Notes under the pieces: model-generated
The model's database searches: none
What the model was told of the DNA's origin: nothing
Seen by the model: only the letters and a program-made list of their open reading frames with translations
Translations under genes and position numbers: made by a program
In this document: positions 43,565-52,519 of the stretch, one piece after another
Layout: each line of letters begins with the position of its first letter
How positions within the stretch are numbered: the first letter of the stretch is position 1
Assembly (NCBI RefSeq): GCF_000203975.2
Contig: NZ_AFCF02000009.1
Coordinates: 369,552 to 433,551 of the forward strand
Direction of reading: 5' to 3'
Length of the DNA: 64,000 nucleotides
DNA from: Leisingera sp. ANG1
GTDB taxonomy: Bacteria > Pseudomonadota > Alphaproteobacteria > Rhodobacterales > Rhodobacteraceae

Positions 43565-44401
43565 TCAGCCGTCCTCGCGGAACGCAAGGCAGGGATCGGG
43601 GCGTTCGACCGCAGGGGCATCCAGTATCAAGTCAAATTGCCCGCCGATTTGCCCGTCCTCAGACTGGCCCAGGCTGCGGATAACGGCCTCCGGGCGGGCC
43701 TTTGCCAGATAGACCGCCAGCCCCCTGTCCATGCGGGCATGGCCGTTGCCGGTGATGACAGCAACCGGGCCTCCAGTCTCTGCCAGAGCCTTGTCTGCAG
43801 CCGCCGCAAGCGCAGCATCGCGCAAGCGCTGGAAGCCCACCAGCACCGGCAGCATTTCTTCTGGCATGGCGTTGCAGTGATTGATCTGCTGATCCGTCTC
43901 CCGCGCTGCCTGTTCCGCTTCCGGCAGCGGCTGGTCCAATCCGAAACGCGCGGAAGCGTCAGCACCGAAATAGTCCGCTATCCCGTCACTCATGACTGCA
44001 GGGGCGTTTTCCCTCGGCACCAATGCGCCATACTGGCGTGCACCCTTGGCTGCCGCAAAGACCGGGGCATACAGGCCGAACTCCGGCCAGCCACTTGCCG
44101 CCCAGTTCAGCGCTTTGGCCGTTTGCTCTGCATCACCGAGACCTCCGGTTTCCAGCCTTTCAGCCTGTTCCGCGGTGATCATCTCCCAGACCACGGCCTT
44201 AGGCTCCAGAACAGCCAGCAGCTCAGCTTGCCGCTGGTGGTGCACAGGATTGTCGTGCACCTCGCCCAGGATCACGACATCCGCCCCCCTTAGCACTTCA
44301 ACTGCGCCGGCAAGCTCTTCTGCGCGGGCACCCATCACGCCAAGCGCCGCCAGAACGGCGGCGCTTGCAATCATTTTCAGGCCAGTTAAGCGCTTTCTCA
44401 T
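43565..44401 (-). CDS. ChaN-like lipoprotein/haem-binding family protein
   Basis: A 278-aa exported protein. A signal peptide (about 1-27, ending GARAE) precedes the ChaN domain: VVILGEVHDNPVHHQRQAEL, VWEMITAEQ, MSDGIADYFG and VAVITGNGHARMDRGLA. The E-x-H-D and G-N-G-H-x-R motifs are typical of the ChaN/TraB-like fold that binds haem in Campylobacter. Its ATG overlaps the rpoH stop (ATGA), so it is made from the sigma-factor transcript. There is no lipobox Cys. Confidence 0.85.
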   Translation of the reverse strand: MRKRLTGLKMIASAAVLAALGVMGARAEELAGAVEVLRGADVVILGEVHDNPVHHQRQAELLAVLEPKAVVWEMITAEQAERLETGGLGDAEQTAKALNWAASGWPEFGLYAPVFAAAKGARQYGALVPRENAPAVMSDGIADYFGADASARFGLDQPLPEAEQAARETDQQINHCNAMPEEMLPVLVGFQRLRDAALAAAADKALAETGGPVAVITGNGHARMDRGLAVYLAKARPEAVIRSLGQSEDGQIGGQFDLILDAPAVERPDPCLAFREDG

Positions 44402-45276
44402 GAAAGCAGTTTGTGCACCTCGCGCGATTGGCCTTCAAGGCATTTGCGCATTTTCTGGAACGCGCCGGCCTCCAGCTGGCGCACCCGCTCCTTGGACAGG
44501 CCAAGCTCTGTGCCCAGGCTTTCCAGCGTGCGGGGCTGTTCGCGCAGCTTGCGTTCGGTGATGATGAACCGCTCACGCTCATTCAGTGCCTGCAGCGCAG
44601 AGACCAGCCATTTGCGCAGCTGACGGCGGTCATGCCGCTCCTGCACCAGTTCCTCGGCCTGCGAGGTTTCATCCTCCAGCGCATCAATCCATTCGCGCCC
44701 CTCATCCTCCGCCGACTGGATCGCGTTGAGCGAGAAGTCGGCGCCGGACAGGCGGCCTTCCATCATCTCGACATCGCGCAGCGGCACCCCGATTTCTGTT
44801 GCGATTTTCTGGTGCAGTTGATGCCGGTCCAGCCGCACGCCCGACACACGTGCCTCGCGTTCGAACTGCGCCTGCACCCGGCGCATGTTGAAGAACAGCG
44901 ATTTCTGCGACGAGGTGGAGCCGGTGCGCACCATCGACCAGTTACGCATCACATAATCCTGGATCGACGCCTTGATCCACCAGACCGCATAGGTCGAGAA
45001 CCGCACTCCGCGGTCCGGGTCGAATTTGTCCGCTGCTTTCATCAGACCCAGGCCTGCTTCCTGAATCAGGTCGTTCATCGGCGCCCCGTACCGCTTGAAC
45101 TTGGCCGCCATGGAAATTGCCAGGCGCATATAGGCGTTGATAAGCCGGTGCAGCGATTGCACGTCGCGGTCATCCCGCCAGGCATATGCCAGGCGCCGCT
45201 CGGTCTCTGCATCCAGCAGTTCCGCCTTCATTGCCTGTCTCGGCAATGGGTTTTCAAGTGTTTGATCAAGTGCCAT
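44398..45276 (-). CDS. rpoH: RNA polymerase sigma-32 factor, RpoH (group II-like)
   Basis: A 292-aa alternative sigma factor. Region 2 has MNDLIQEAGLGLMKAADKFD, then RFSTYAVWWIKASIQDYVMR, and the -10-binding RNWSMVRTGSTSSQKSLFF with the RpoH-type box. Region 4 (SLGTELGLSKERVRQLEAGA) binds -35. The 'SSQKSLFFNMRRVQ' variant suggests the second RpoH of Rhodobacteraceae, which serves oxidative and membrane stress rather than classical heat shock. The start at 45276 follows a GGGGGGAAA stretch. It is coupled to the ChaN-like gene. Confidence 0.9.
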   Translation of the reverse strand: MALDQTLENPLPRQAMKAELLDAETERRLAYAWRDDRDVQSLHRLINAYMRLAISMAAKFKRYGAPMNDLIQEAGLGLMKAADKFDPDRGVRFSTYAVWWIKASIQDYVMRNWSMVRTGSTSSQKSLFFNMRRVQAQFEREARVSGVRLDRHQLHQKIATEIGVPLRDVEMMEGRLSGADFSLNAIQSAEDEGREWIDALEDETSQAEELVQERHDRRQLRKWLVSALQALNERERFIITERKLREQPRTLESLGTELGLSKERVRQLEAGAFQKMRKCLEGQSREVHKLLS

Positions 45277-45549
45277 TGTGATTTCCCCCCGGAAACTAAT
45301 TAACAAACTGCCGCCTGGGGGCGTGCATGGAACAATCGGGGGCCCGGTTTTAGGCCGGCAGCAACAGCGCACTGGATGCGACTCTCGGCTCATCCAAAGG
45401 CCAAAACGGAAAAGTTAAATTGTATTTTGGCCCCTGCGCAGACTTTCCCGGCCTAAATAAGTGGAACCCCGGGACGCTGCGGTCTCTTGTCTTCACCGGG
45501 CCCTGCAGTTACCCACAGGAACGGCTTCGGACTCATAGGTTAGCAAAAA

Positions 45550-46068
45550 ATGCCGTTAAATGTAACTTTTATTCTGGGGGGCGCTGCCTCAGGCAAATCG
45601 GCATTTGCCGAACAGCTGTGCGCAAACACCGGAAAAGACAAAGTTTACTGGGCAACTGCACAAATTTTTGACACTGAAATGCGCGAAAAAGTGTCCCGAC
45701 ACCTCGAACAAAGAGGTTCCGGCTGGGCGACTATTGAAGAACCGGAAACAGCCGCGCAGGTCCTGGATCCCCTCAACAGCCGCCAGGTTTGCCTGATGGA
45801 TTGCGCGACCATGTGGCTGACAAACCATTTGCTGGCAGAGCACGACCTGAACGCGGCAACCGAAGAATTGCTGGCCGCCATCAGCCGCTGCCAGGCCGAT
45901 CTGGTAATTGTCTCCAATGAAACCGGGCTGGGCATCGTGCCGGAAAACAATCTGGCGCGCCGCTTCCGCGAAGCCCAGGGAAGGCTCAATATTGCTCTGG
46001 CGGCACGGGCGGATACCGTTGTTCAGGTCACGGCCGGGCTGCCCCTGGTGCTGAAAGGGGCGCTGTGA
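45550..46068 (+). CDS. cobU: bifunctional adenosylcobinamide kinase / guanylyltransferase
   Basis: A 172-aa enzyme of the vitamin B12 nucleotide-loop pathway (CobU/CobP). P-loop FILGGAASGKS lies at residues 7-17. The GTP-binding and nucleotidyl His is in VSRHLEQRG, and VIVSNETGLGIVPEN is the family signature. GC over 45601-45660 is 50% by hand count, lower than its neighbours, so it may have a different history. No cobalamin riboswitch is visible in the 273-bp gap upstream. Its stop overlaps the phosphatase start. Confidence 0.95.
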   Translation: MPLNVTFILGGAASGKSAFAEQLCANTGKDKVYWATAQIFDTEMREKVSRHLEQRGSGWATIEEPETAAQVLDPLNSRQVCLMDCATMWLTNHLLAEHDLNAATEELLAAISRCQADLVIVSNETGLGIVPENNLARRFREAQGRLNIALAARADTVVQVTAGLPLVLKGAL

Positions 46069-46646
46069 TCACCCGCCTGTTTCTGGTGCGGCATGGTCCG
46101 ACTCACGCGAAGTGCATGGTCGGCTGGTCCGACCTGCCCGCCGACTTGTCCGATTCGGCAGCGCTGAAGCGCCTGTCAGCGTATCTGCCTGCGGATGCTC
46201 TGGTGGTGTCCTCCGATCTTTCCCGAGCGGTTGAGACAGCCTCCGCCATCCAGGGCAGCCGGGAACGCCTGCCCCACGCCGAGGCCCTGCGCGAAATCCA
46301 TTTCGGCGCCTGGGAACTGCGCACCTGGGCCGAAGTGGACGCCGAAGACCCTGAGCGCATCCGCGCTTATTGGGAAACCCCGGGCGACGTCACCCCGCCC
46401 GGCGGTGAAAGCTGGCACCAGGTCTGCAACCGGGTGAACGCGGCGATTGACGCACTGATCGGCGTACACCGGGGCCGCGACCTGATCGTGGTCGGCCATT
46501 TCGGCCAGATCCTGACCCAAATCCAGCGGGCGGAAATGCTGACGGCGGAGGAGGCCTTTGCCCACCGGATCGACAACCTGTCGGTCAGCGAAGTCTCCCT
46601 CGGGCCAGATGGCTGGAAGGCCGGAAGTATCAATCACCTGCCGTGA
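46065..46646 (+). CDS. histidine phosphatase (CobC-like)
   Basis: A 193-aa member of the phosphoglycerate-mutase-like family. The catalytic RHG is in LFLVRHGPTHAK, the second His in LIVVGHFGQIL and the acid in LREIHFGAWELRTW. It begins at GTG 46065, within the last codons of cobU, so it is translated together with it. Placed after cobU, it probably is the alpha-ribazole phosphatase step, but this is inferred from the neighbourhood. Confidence 0.85.
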   Translation: MITRLFLVRHGPTHAKCMVGWSDLPADLSDSAALKRLSAYLPADALVVSSDLSRAVETASAIQGSRERLPHAEALREIHFGAWELRTWAEVDAEDPERIRAYWETPGDVTPPGGESWHQVCNRVNAAIDALIGVHRGRDLIVVGHFGQILTQIQRAEMLTAEEAFAHRIDNLSVSEVSLGPDGWKAGSINHLP

Positions 46647-46704
46647 CGGGCACCATCACAAACATTCCATTTTGAAATGTGCGGACCCGCGCTAGCCTCC
46701 TGCC

Positions 46705-47388
46705 ATGGCTTATGAAATCTATATTGGCGACCGCATGTATTCCAGCTGGTCATTGCGCGGCTGGCTCATGCTCGAGAAATTCTCCCTGCTCCATACAGTG
46801 CATATGGTGGGGCTTTATTCCGGAACCATGGCGCAGGAAATGGCGCATCTGGCGCCGGCGCGGCTGGTGCCCGCGCTGCACACGCCGGAGGGCATGGTGG
46901 TTGGCGAAAGCCTGGCCATTGCCGAAACCCTGGCCGAACGCCACCCGGACGCCGGGCTGTGGCCGTCCGATCCTGCACAGCGGGCCACAGCGCGCTGGCT
47001 GGCAGCGGAAATGGTTGGCGGCTTCTCGGCCTTGCGCGGCGAATGCCCGATGCAGCTGGCCCATATCTATGAAGGCTTCGAGGTGTCGCGCAGCGTAAAA
47101 GCCGACCTGGACCGGATCGAGGCGCTGTTTGCCCATGCCCGCAAGGTTTCCGGCCACAGCAGCGGTTATCTGTTCGGAGACTATTCTCTGGCAGATGTTT
47201 TCTACACCCCGGTTGCAGCCCGGATCGTGGGATATGGCCTGCCGGTTTCCGCGGAAACCCGCACCTATTGCAAACTGCTGCTGTCAGACCCGGCAGTCCT
47301 GCGCTGGCAGGAACAGGCGCATGAGGTCAGCTATGACCCGGAACCCTATGCGATGGACCTGCCAAAGCGGCCCTGGTCGCTGGACTGA
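46705..47388 (+). CDS. glutathione S-transferase family protein
   Basis: A 227-aa protein. The thioredoxin-like N-terminal domain contains MYSSWSLRGWLMLE with the Ser cluster that activates glutathione, and LVPALHTPEG with the cis-Pro and GESLAIAETLAERHP that binds the gamma-glutamyl part. The C-terminal all-helical domain has YLFGDYSLADVFYTPVAAR. It belongs to a roseobacter subgroup with the SSWS start. The substrate is unknown. Confidence 0.88.
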   Translation: MAYEIYIGDRMYSSWSLRGWLMLEKFSLLHTVHMVGLYSGTMAQEMAHLAPARLVPALHTPEGMVVGESLAIAETLAERHPDAGLWPSDPAQRATARWLAAEMVGGFSALRGECPMQLAHIYEGFEVSRSVKADLDRIEALFAHARKVSGHSSGYLFGDYSLADVFYTPVAARIVGYGLPVSAETRTYCKLLLSDPAVLRWQEQAHEVSYDPEPYAMDLPKRPWSLD

Positions 47389-47400
47389 GCCCGCGGCCTG

Positions 47401-47423
47401 CGCGAATTCTTCGTGAATTCGCG
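47401..47423 (+). terminator. hairpin between GST and comM genes
   Basis: CGCGAATTC (47401-47409) pairs with GAATTCGCG (47415-47423) around TTCGT. The C(TTCG)-like loop makes it unusually stable for its length. No T-run follows. Confidence 0.5.
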
Positions 47424-47503
47424 GCTGCCCGGCGAACACGTTAACCAATCGGAAACCACGATTGCCAAGCATCTCTCCCTGACCTTTCAGGAGGCGGGGA
47501 GAG

Positions 47504-49006
47504 ATGACAGCACGGTCCTACACGGTGGCTTTTCAGGGCGTCGAGGCCCGCCAGGTCGAGGTGCAATGCGCCGTCGCCCCCGGATTGCCTGCTTTCTCGG
47601 TAGTTGGCCTGCCGGACAAGGCGGTCCAGGAAGCGCGCGAAAGGGTGAGGGCAGCCTTTGCGGCGATGTCCATCGCCCTGCCCTCGCGCCGGATCACCAT
47701 AAATCTGTCGCCCGCGGATCTGCCCAAAGAAGGCAGCCATTTCGACCTGCCGATTGCGCTCGCCTTGCTGGCCGCTATCGGCATCGTCCCGGCGGAAAAG
47801 GCTGAGGAAACCATTGCCCTTGGCGAGCTGTCTTTGGACGGCCAGTTGATGCCCGTGGTTGGCGCCCTGCCCGCAGCTGTGACCGCGGCAGAGGAAGGCC
47901 GGATGCTGCTCTGCCCGAAACATTCCGGGCCGGAAGCCGCCTGGGTCGATGCCGCGCAGGTGATCGGGGCCGCCACGCTGACGGAGGTGGTGCAGCACTT
48001 CACCGGCCAGCGGCGCATCGAGCCTGCCGTGCCGGGCGAGGCCGTCCTCGGGCTGGGCGGCAAGGACCTGCGCGATGTGAAAGGCCAGGAGACCGCCAAA
48101 CGCGCGCTGGAAATCGCCGCCGCCGGGCGCCATCATGTGCTGATGGTTGGCCCGCCGGGTTCGGGTAAGTCGATGCTGGCGGCACGGCTGCCCTCGATCC
48201 TGCCGCCGCTGTCCCCAGCCGAGGCGCTGGAAACCTCGATGATCCACTCCCTATGCGGGCTGATCGACGAGGGCGGCATCAGCCGCGCCCGCCCTTTCCG
48301 CGAACCGCACCACACCGCCTCCATGGCCGCAATCGCCGGCGGCGGGCGGCGGGCGCAACCGGGCGAGATCAGCCTGGCCCACAACGGCGTGCTGTTCCTG
48401 GACGAGCTGCCGGAGTTCGGCCGCCCGGTGCTGGAAACCCTGCGCCAGCCGCTGGAAACCGGCGAAGTGATGGTGGCGCGCGCCAATGCCCATGTGAAAT
48501 ACCCCAGCCGCTTCATGCTGGTGGCCGCCGCCAACCCCTGCAAATGCGGCTATCTGGCCGATGCCAACCGCGCCTGCTCCCAAGCCCCCATTTGCGGGGC
48601 GAACTACCTGGGCCGGATTTCAGGGCCGCTGCTGGACCGTTTCGACCTGCATCTGGACGTGCCGCCGGTGGATGTGGCCGACCTGGAGCTGCCGCCCAGC
48701 GCCGAAGGTTCTGCCGAGGTTGCGCAGCGCGTGGCAATTGCGCGGGAAGCGCAGACCGCCCGGTTTCAGGACCACCCCGGCCTGCGCCAGAACGCCGACG
48801 CCGAGGGCGCGGTCCTGGAAGAAATTGCCGCCCCTGACGCCGAAAGCCGCGATCTGCTGGTCCGGGCAGCCGAACGTTTCGGCCTCAGTGCGCGCGGCTA
48901 CCACAGGGTGCTGCGGGTCGCGCGTACGATTGCGGATCTGGCCTGCGAAGAAGCGGTGCAGCGCCCTCATTTTGCTGAGGCGCTGAGCTTCCGGCTGCCG
49001 GGATGA
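47504..49006 (+). CDS. comM: YifB/ComM family Mg-chelatase-like AAA+ ATPase
   Basis: A 500-aa helicase. Residues 1-170 hold the Lon-protease-like N-terminal domain (VVGLPDKAVQEARERVRAAF). The AAA+ core has Walker A MVGPPGSGKSMLAARLP near 218-234 and Walker B GVLFLDELPEF near 298, and a Cys cluster (ANPCKCGY, CSQAPICG) for zinc lies near 346-368. ComM helps branch migration during natural transformation. The Cys cluster and length match the ComM family. Confidence 0.93.
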   Translation: MTARSYTVAFQGVEARQVEVQCAVAPGLPAFSVVGLPDKAVQEARERVRAAFAAMSIALPSRRITINLSPADLPKEGSHFDLPIALALLAAIGIVPAEKAEETIALGELSLDGQLMPVVGALPAAVTAAEEGRMLLCPKHSGPEAAWVDAAQVIGAATLTEVVQHFTGQRRIEPAVPGEAVLGLGGKDLRDVKGQETAKRALEIAAAGRHHVLMVGPPGSGKSMLAARLPSILPPLSPAEALETSMIHSLCGLIDEGGISRARPFREPHHTASMAAIAGGGRRAQPGEISLAHNGVLFLDELPEFGRPVLETLRQPLETGEVMVARANAHVKYPSRFMLVAAANPCKCGYLADANRACSQAPICGANYLGRISGPLLDRFDLHLDVPPVDVADLELPPSAEGSAEVAQRVAIAREAQTARFQDHPGLRQNADAEGAVLEEIAAPDAESRDLLVRAAERFGLSARGYHRVLRVARTIADLACEEAVQRPHFAEALSFRLPG

Positions 49007-49025
49007 CCCGGAGCCGGAGCAGACG

Positions 49026-49958
49026 TCAGACCTTCGCTTCGATCGCCCGCCAGACCTTCTCAGCGATATTCACGCCGTCGAACCGCTCCAGCTCCTGAAT
49101 CCCGGTGGGTGAGGTCACGTTGATCTCGGTCAGGTAGTCGCCAATAACGTCAATACCGACAAAAATCTGGCCCTTTTCGCGCAGCAGCGGGCCGATGGCG
49201 GCGCAGATCTCAAGGTCTCGCTCGCTCAGGCCGATCTTCTCAGGCCGGCCGCCCACATGCATGTTCGACCGGGTCTCTCCCGCTGCCGGCACCCGGTTGA
49301 TGGCTCCCACCGGCTCGCCATCAACCAGGATCACCCGCTTGTCGCCATTGCTGACATCCGGCAGGAATTTCTGCACGATCAGAGGCTCGCGGCTGAAGCC
49401 GGTGAACAGCTCATGCAGGGAGGTGAGGTTGCGGTCGTTTGCATCCAGCCGGAACACACCCGCGCCGCCGTTGCCATAGAGCGGCTTCAGGATCACATCG
49501 CCATGCTTTTCCTTGAACGCCTTGATGGTCTGCAGGTCGCGGGCGATGGTTGTGGGCGGAGTCAGCTCCGGGAAGTTCAGCACCAGCAGCTTTTCCGGAT
49601 AGTTGCGCACCCAGAACGGATCGTTCACCACCAGCGCTTTGCCTTTCAGCATGTCCAGCAGGTGGGTCGAGGTGATGTAGTGCATGTCAAACGGCGGGTC
49701 CTGGCGCAGCCAGACCACGTCGAATTCCGCTAAATCAACTTCGCGTCCGGGCCCCAGAACCGCCGGGGCGCCCTCCACCCGCTGCACGGTCATGTCGTGG
49801 CCGCGGGCGGTGATGCGGCCTTCCTGGTAGGCCAGCTGGTCGGGGCCGTAATAAAACAGCTCATGGCCGCGCGCCTGCGCTTCCTCGGCCAGGCGGAAGC
49901 TGCTGTCGGCGTTGATGTTCACGCCCATGACCGGGTCCATCTGGAAGGCGATTTTCAT
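49026..49958 (-). CDS. gshB: glutathione synthetase
   Basis: A 310-aa ATP-grasp enzyme that joins gamma-glutamylcysteine and glycine. The start [10 protein letters not shown] at 49958 follows GAGGGA. Motifs: [36 protein letters not shown] (ATP-grasp lysine and Gly loop) and [20 protein letters not shown]. It is the last gene of the lpoA-opposed cluster rsmI-yraN-gshB. There is a 71-bp gap to yraN. Confidence 0.95.
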   Translation of the reverse strand: MKIAFQMDPVMGVNINADSSFRLAEEAQARGHELFYYGPDQLAYQEGRITARGHDMTVQRVEGAPAVLGPGREVDLAEFDVVWLRQDPPFDMHYITSTHLLDMLKGKALVVNDPFWVRNYPEKLLVLNFPELTPPTTIARDLQTIKAFKEKHGDVILKPLYGNGGAGVFRLDANDRNLTSLHELFTGFSREPLIVQKFLPDVSNGDKRVILVDGEPVGAINRVPAAGETRSNMHVGGRPEKIGLSERDLEICAAIGPLLREKGQIFVGIDVIGDYLTEINVTSPTGIQELERFDGVNIAEKVWRAIEAKV

Positions 49959-50029
49959 GGCAGTATCCCTCGTAAGCTGCCCGAATACATGGCCCACAGA
50001 ACGCCAGGGTTCAATGGGGCAGCTGCGGA

Positions 50030-50404
50030 TCAGTCAAAGCCGATGGCGTTTTCGATAATCTCCACCGCGCCCGTGCCATCCACCAGCGCCGCGTCGAAAC
50101 GGACCGGCGTCAGCTGGCCTAGCGGTTCGTTTTCCAGATACTGTCCGGCACTGGCATAGATGCGTTCCGCCTGCCGCGGTGTGATCCGCAGCGCCGCGCC
50201 GGCGCAGGTTGCGCTGTGTTTCACCTCGACAAACACCAGCCCGTCCGGACCGCGCAGGATCAGGTCAATCTCGCCTCCAGCCCCGCGCCAGCGGCGCTCG
50301 GCCACGGAGTAGCCGCGGTTTTCATAGTGGCGCGCGACGATCTCCTCCGCCGCTTCACCGGCCAGATGCGCGCGGGCGCCGCGGTGCTGGCGGGCACGGC
50401 TCAC
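50030..50404 (-). CDS. YraN family (UPF0102) nuclease-fold protein
   Basis: A 124-aa protein with [17 protein letters not shown] at the start and the endonuclease-like core [21 protein letters not shown], in which E-D-...-E-V-K gives the PD-(D/E)XK arrangement. The C-terminal [10 protein letters not shown] is typical. The family is almost universal in bacteria, usually beside rsmI, as here (3-bp spacing). Its function is not settled. Confidence 0.9.
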   Translation of the reverse strand: MSRARQHRGARAHLAGEAAEEIVARHYENRGYSVAERRWRGAGGEIDLILRGPDGLVFVEVKHSATCAGAALRITPRQAERIYASAGQYLENEPLGQLTPVRFDAALVDGTGAVEIIENAIGFD

Positions 50405-50407
50405 GGC

Positions 50408-51265
50408 TCAGCTGTCCTTCGCCATCTTCAACGCCATCTGGTAAACCTTTCGCCGGGGCAGCCCGTGCATCTCGGCGACGATTCCTGCGGCATCCTTGAC
50501 CGAATTGCCCTGCAATGCGGCCTGCAGGTCGCTTTCAAGGTCGCCCTCGCTGACCTCAACCTCCTGCGCGCGGTCAACCAGCAGCACGATCTCGCCCTTG
50601 ACCGGCGTCTCCTCCAGCCCGGCAGCCAATTCCGTCAGCGGTGCACGTCGCACCTCCTCAAATTTCTTGGTCAGCTCACGGCACAGCGCGGCAGGTCGGT
50701 CGCCCAGCACCGCCGCCATATCGGCAACCGAAGCGGCAACCCGCTTGGGCGATTCATAGAAAATCAGCGTGCCGGGGATTTCCCGCAACTCCTCCAGCCG
50801 CTTGAGCCGGGCGCCGGAGGCATTGGGCAGGAAGCCTGCAAAGAAGAACGCATCCGTCGGCAGCCCGGCAAGCGTCAGCGCCGTCGCTGCCGCCGAGGCG
50901 CCGGGGGCGCAGGTGACCGTATGGCCTGCCTCCGCCGCCGCGCGGCTGAGGTCAAACCCGGGATCGGCAATCAGCGGCATCCCGGCCTCAGACGCATAGG
51001 CGACCGACTTCCCTTCGCCAATCGCCTCCAGCAATTTTGCCCGCGCACCGGTGCCGCTGTGGTCATGGTAAGCAATGATCCGCCGCCCGCCCAAAGGCAC
51101 CCCGTGAATCTCCATCAGCTTGCGCAGCGAGCGTGTATCCTCAGCCGCAAGCACATCGGCCGAAGCCAGCACATCCAGCGCCCGCAGGGTAATGTCGCGG
51201 GCGGTGCCAATCGGCGTGGCAACAAAGTAAAGCCCGGGGGACAATATGACATTCTGGTGATTCAA
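50408..51265 (-). CDS. rsmI: 16S rRNA (cytidine(1402)-2'-O)-methyltransferase RsmI
   Basis: A 285-aa SAM enzyme for 2'-O-methylation of C1402. Conserved blocks: GLYFVATPIGTARDITLRAL, VLAAEDTRSLRKLM, YASEAGMPLIADPGFDL and FYESPKRV. The usual SDAGTPLISDPG is here SEAGMPLIADPG, a mild variation. It is divergent from the LpoA-like gene across 87 bp. Confidence 0.93.
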   Translation of the reverse strand: MNHQNVILSPGLYFVATPIGTARDITLRALDVLASADVLAAEDTRSLRKLMEIHGVPLGGRRIIAYHDHSGTGARAKLLEAIGEGKSVAYASEAGMPLIADPGFDLSRAAAEAGHTVTCAPGASAAATALTLAGLPTDAFFFAGFLPNASGARLKRLEELREIPGTLIFYESPKRVAASVADMAAVLGDRPAALCRELTKKFEEVRRAPLTELAAGLEETPVKGEIVLLVDRAQEVEVSEGDLESDLQAALQGNSVKDAAGIVAEMHGLPRRKVYQMALKMAKDS

Positions 51266-51352
51266 CGCTGGACCCGCCTTTTTGGTCGTTTATGATCCGC
51301 CCTTAAACCCACGCGGCGCATTGCGCCGGGAGAACGGAGTTTCAAGTCCATT

Positions 51353-52519
51353 ATGTTTGCTGTTTTCAAACGCGCCCGCAAGGCGGCTCTGACTGCCGCC
51401 GCCGCCCTTTCCGCCATTGCCCTTTCCGCCTGTGACCCGATTGCCGTCGGCACCGGCCCGACCATCAACACCTCTAAACCCGTTCCGGTGGCGCTGCTGG
51501 TGCCGCGCGGTTCTGCCCAGCAAGGCGACAGCGTGCTGGCAAAAAGCCTGGAAAACGCCGCCCGCATGGCGATTGCGGACCTGGATGGGGTGCAAATCGA
51601 CCTGCGGGTTTATGATACCGCGGGCAGCCCCGAGGTGGCCTCCGGCGCGGCGCAGCAGGCGCTGAAGGACGGGGCCCGCGTGATCCTTGGCCCGGTTTAT
51701 GCCGAAGCCGCCAATGCCGCAGGCATTGCAGCCCGCCAGCGTGGCGTGAACGTGCTCGCCTTCTCCAACAACACGGCAATTGCAGGCGGCAACGTCTTCA
51801 TCCTGGGGCCGACCTTTGACAACACGGCCCAGCGGCTGACCAGCTTCGCCGCCCGCAACGGCAAGCGCAACATTCTGGTCGTTGGCGGCAATGATGCCGC
51901 AGGCACCGCCGGGCGCAGCGCGATCCAGCGCGCCGCAGGCAACAGCGGCGTGAACATCGCCGGCAGCGTCGGCTACGAGCTGTCGCAGCAGGGAGTGATC
52001 AATGCCATTCCGACTATCCGGTCCCAATCGGCCGGCGCAGATGCCGTCTTCCTGACCTCCACCACCGCAGGCGCGCTGCCGCTGCTGGCGCAATTGCTGC
52101 CTGAGGCCGGTGTTGACCCGGCAGAAAAACAGTACATCGGTCTGACCCGCTGGGATATTCCGCCGCAAACCCTGGCCCTGCCCGGTGTTCAGGGCGGCTG
52201 GTTCGCGCTGCCGGACCAGGGAAAGGTTCAGCAGTTCAGCGCCCGCTACCAGGCCACTTACGGCGCCTCGCCGCATTCGATCGGCAGCCTGGCCTATGAC
52301 GGCATCGCCGCCATCGGCGCCCTGGTTGCGGCCGGCAAATCCGACGCGCTGACCGCGGGTGCCCTGACCCAGGGCGCGGGCTTCCAGGGCGCAGGCGGCA
52401 TCTTCCGGCTGCGGCCCGACGGCACCAACGAACGCGGGCTGGCAGTGGCCACCATTCAGGAACAGAAGGTCGTGATCATTGACCCAGCCCCAAGCAGCTT
52501 CGCAGGCGCAGGCTTCTAA
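51353..52519 (+). CDS. penicillin-binding protein activator, LpoA-like lipoprotein
   Basis: A 388-aa protein. The signal peptide ends with lipobox LSAC (Cys near 27). The mature part has the periplasmic-binding-protein fold (VPVALLVPRGSAQQGDSVLA, ARVILGPVYAEAANAAGIAA, GLTRWDIPPQTLALPG), which matches the C-terminal domain of LpoA. LpoA activates PBP1a in E. coli. In alphaproteobacteria this shorter form is common beside rsmI. The same fold also serves ABC amino-acid receptors, so the activator role is inferred. glnD begins inside its last 41 bases. Confidence 0.83.
   Translation: MFAVFKRARKAALTAAAALSAIALSACDPIAVGTGPTINTSKPVPVALLVPRGSAQQGDSVLAKSLENAARMAIADLDGVQIDLRVYDTAGSPEVASGAAQQALKDGARVILGPVYAEAANAAGIAARQRGVNVLAFSNNTAIAGGNVFILGPTFDNTAQRLTSFAARNGKRNILVVGGNDAAGTAGRSAIQRAAGNSGVNIAGSVGYELSQQGVINAIPTIRSQSAGADAVFLTSTTAGALPLLAQLLPEAGVDPAEKQYIGLTRWDIPPQTLALPGVQGGWFALPDQGKVQQFSARYQATYGASPHSIGSLAYDGIAAIGALVAAGKSDALTAGALTQGAGFQGAGGIFRLRPDGTNERGLAVATIQEQKVVIIDPAPSSFAGAGF

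Noticed and set aside
45277-45549. Possible cobalamin riboswitch before cobU
   Set aside because: No B12-box-like GCCACTG and no fitting stem arrangement is seen in the 273-bp gap. I see no gene in it either, only promoter-type AT-rich stretches near 45405-45430.
46660-46690. ACATT...AATGT inverted repeat before the GST gene
   Set aside because: Arms of five AT-rich bases are too short to separate from chance.
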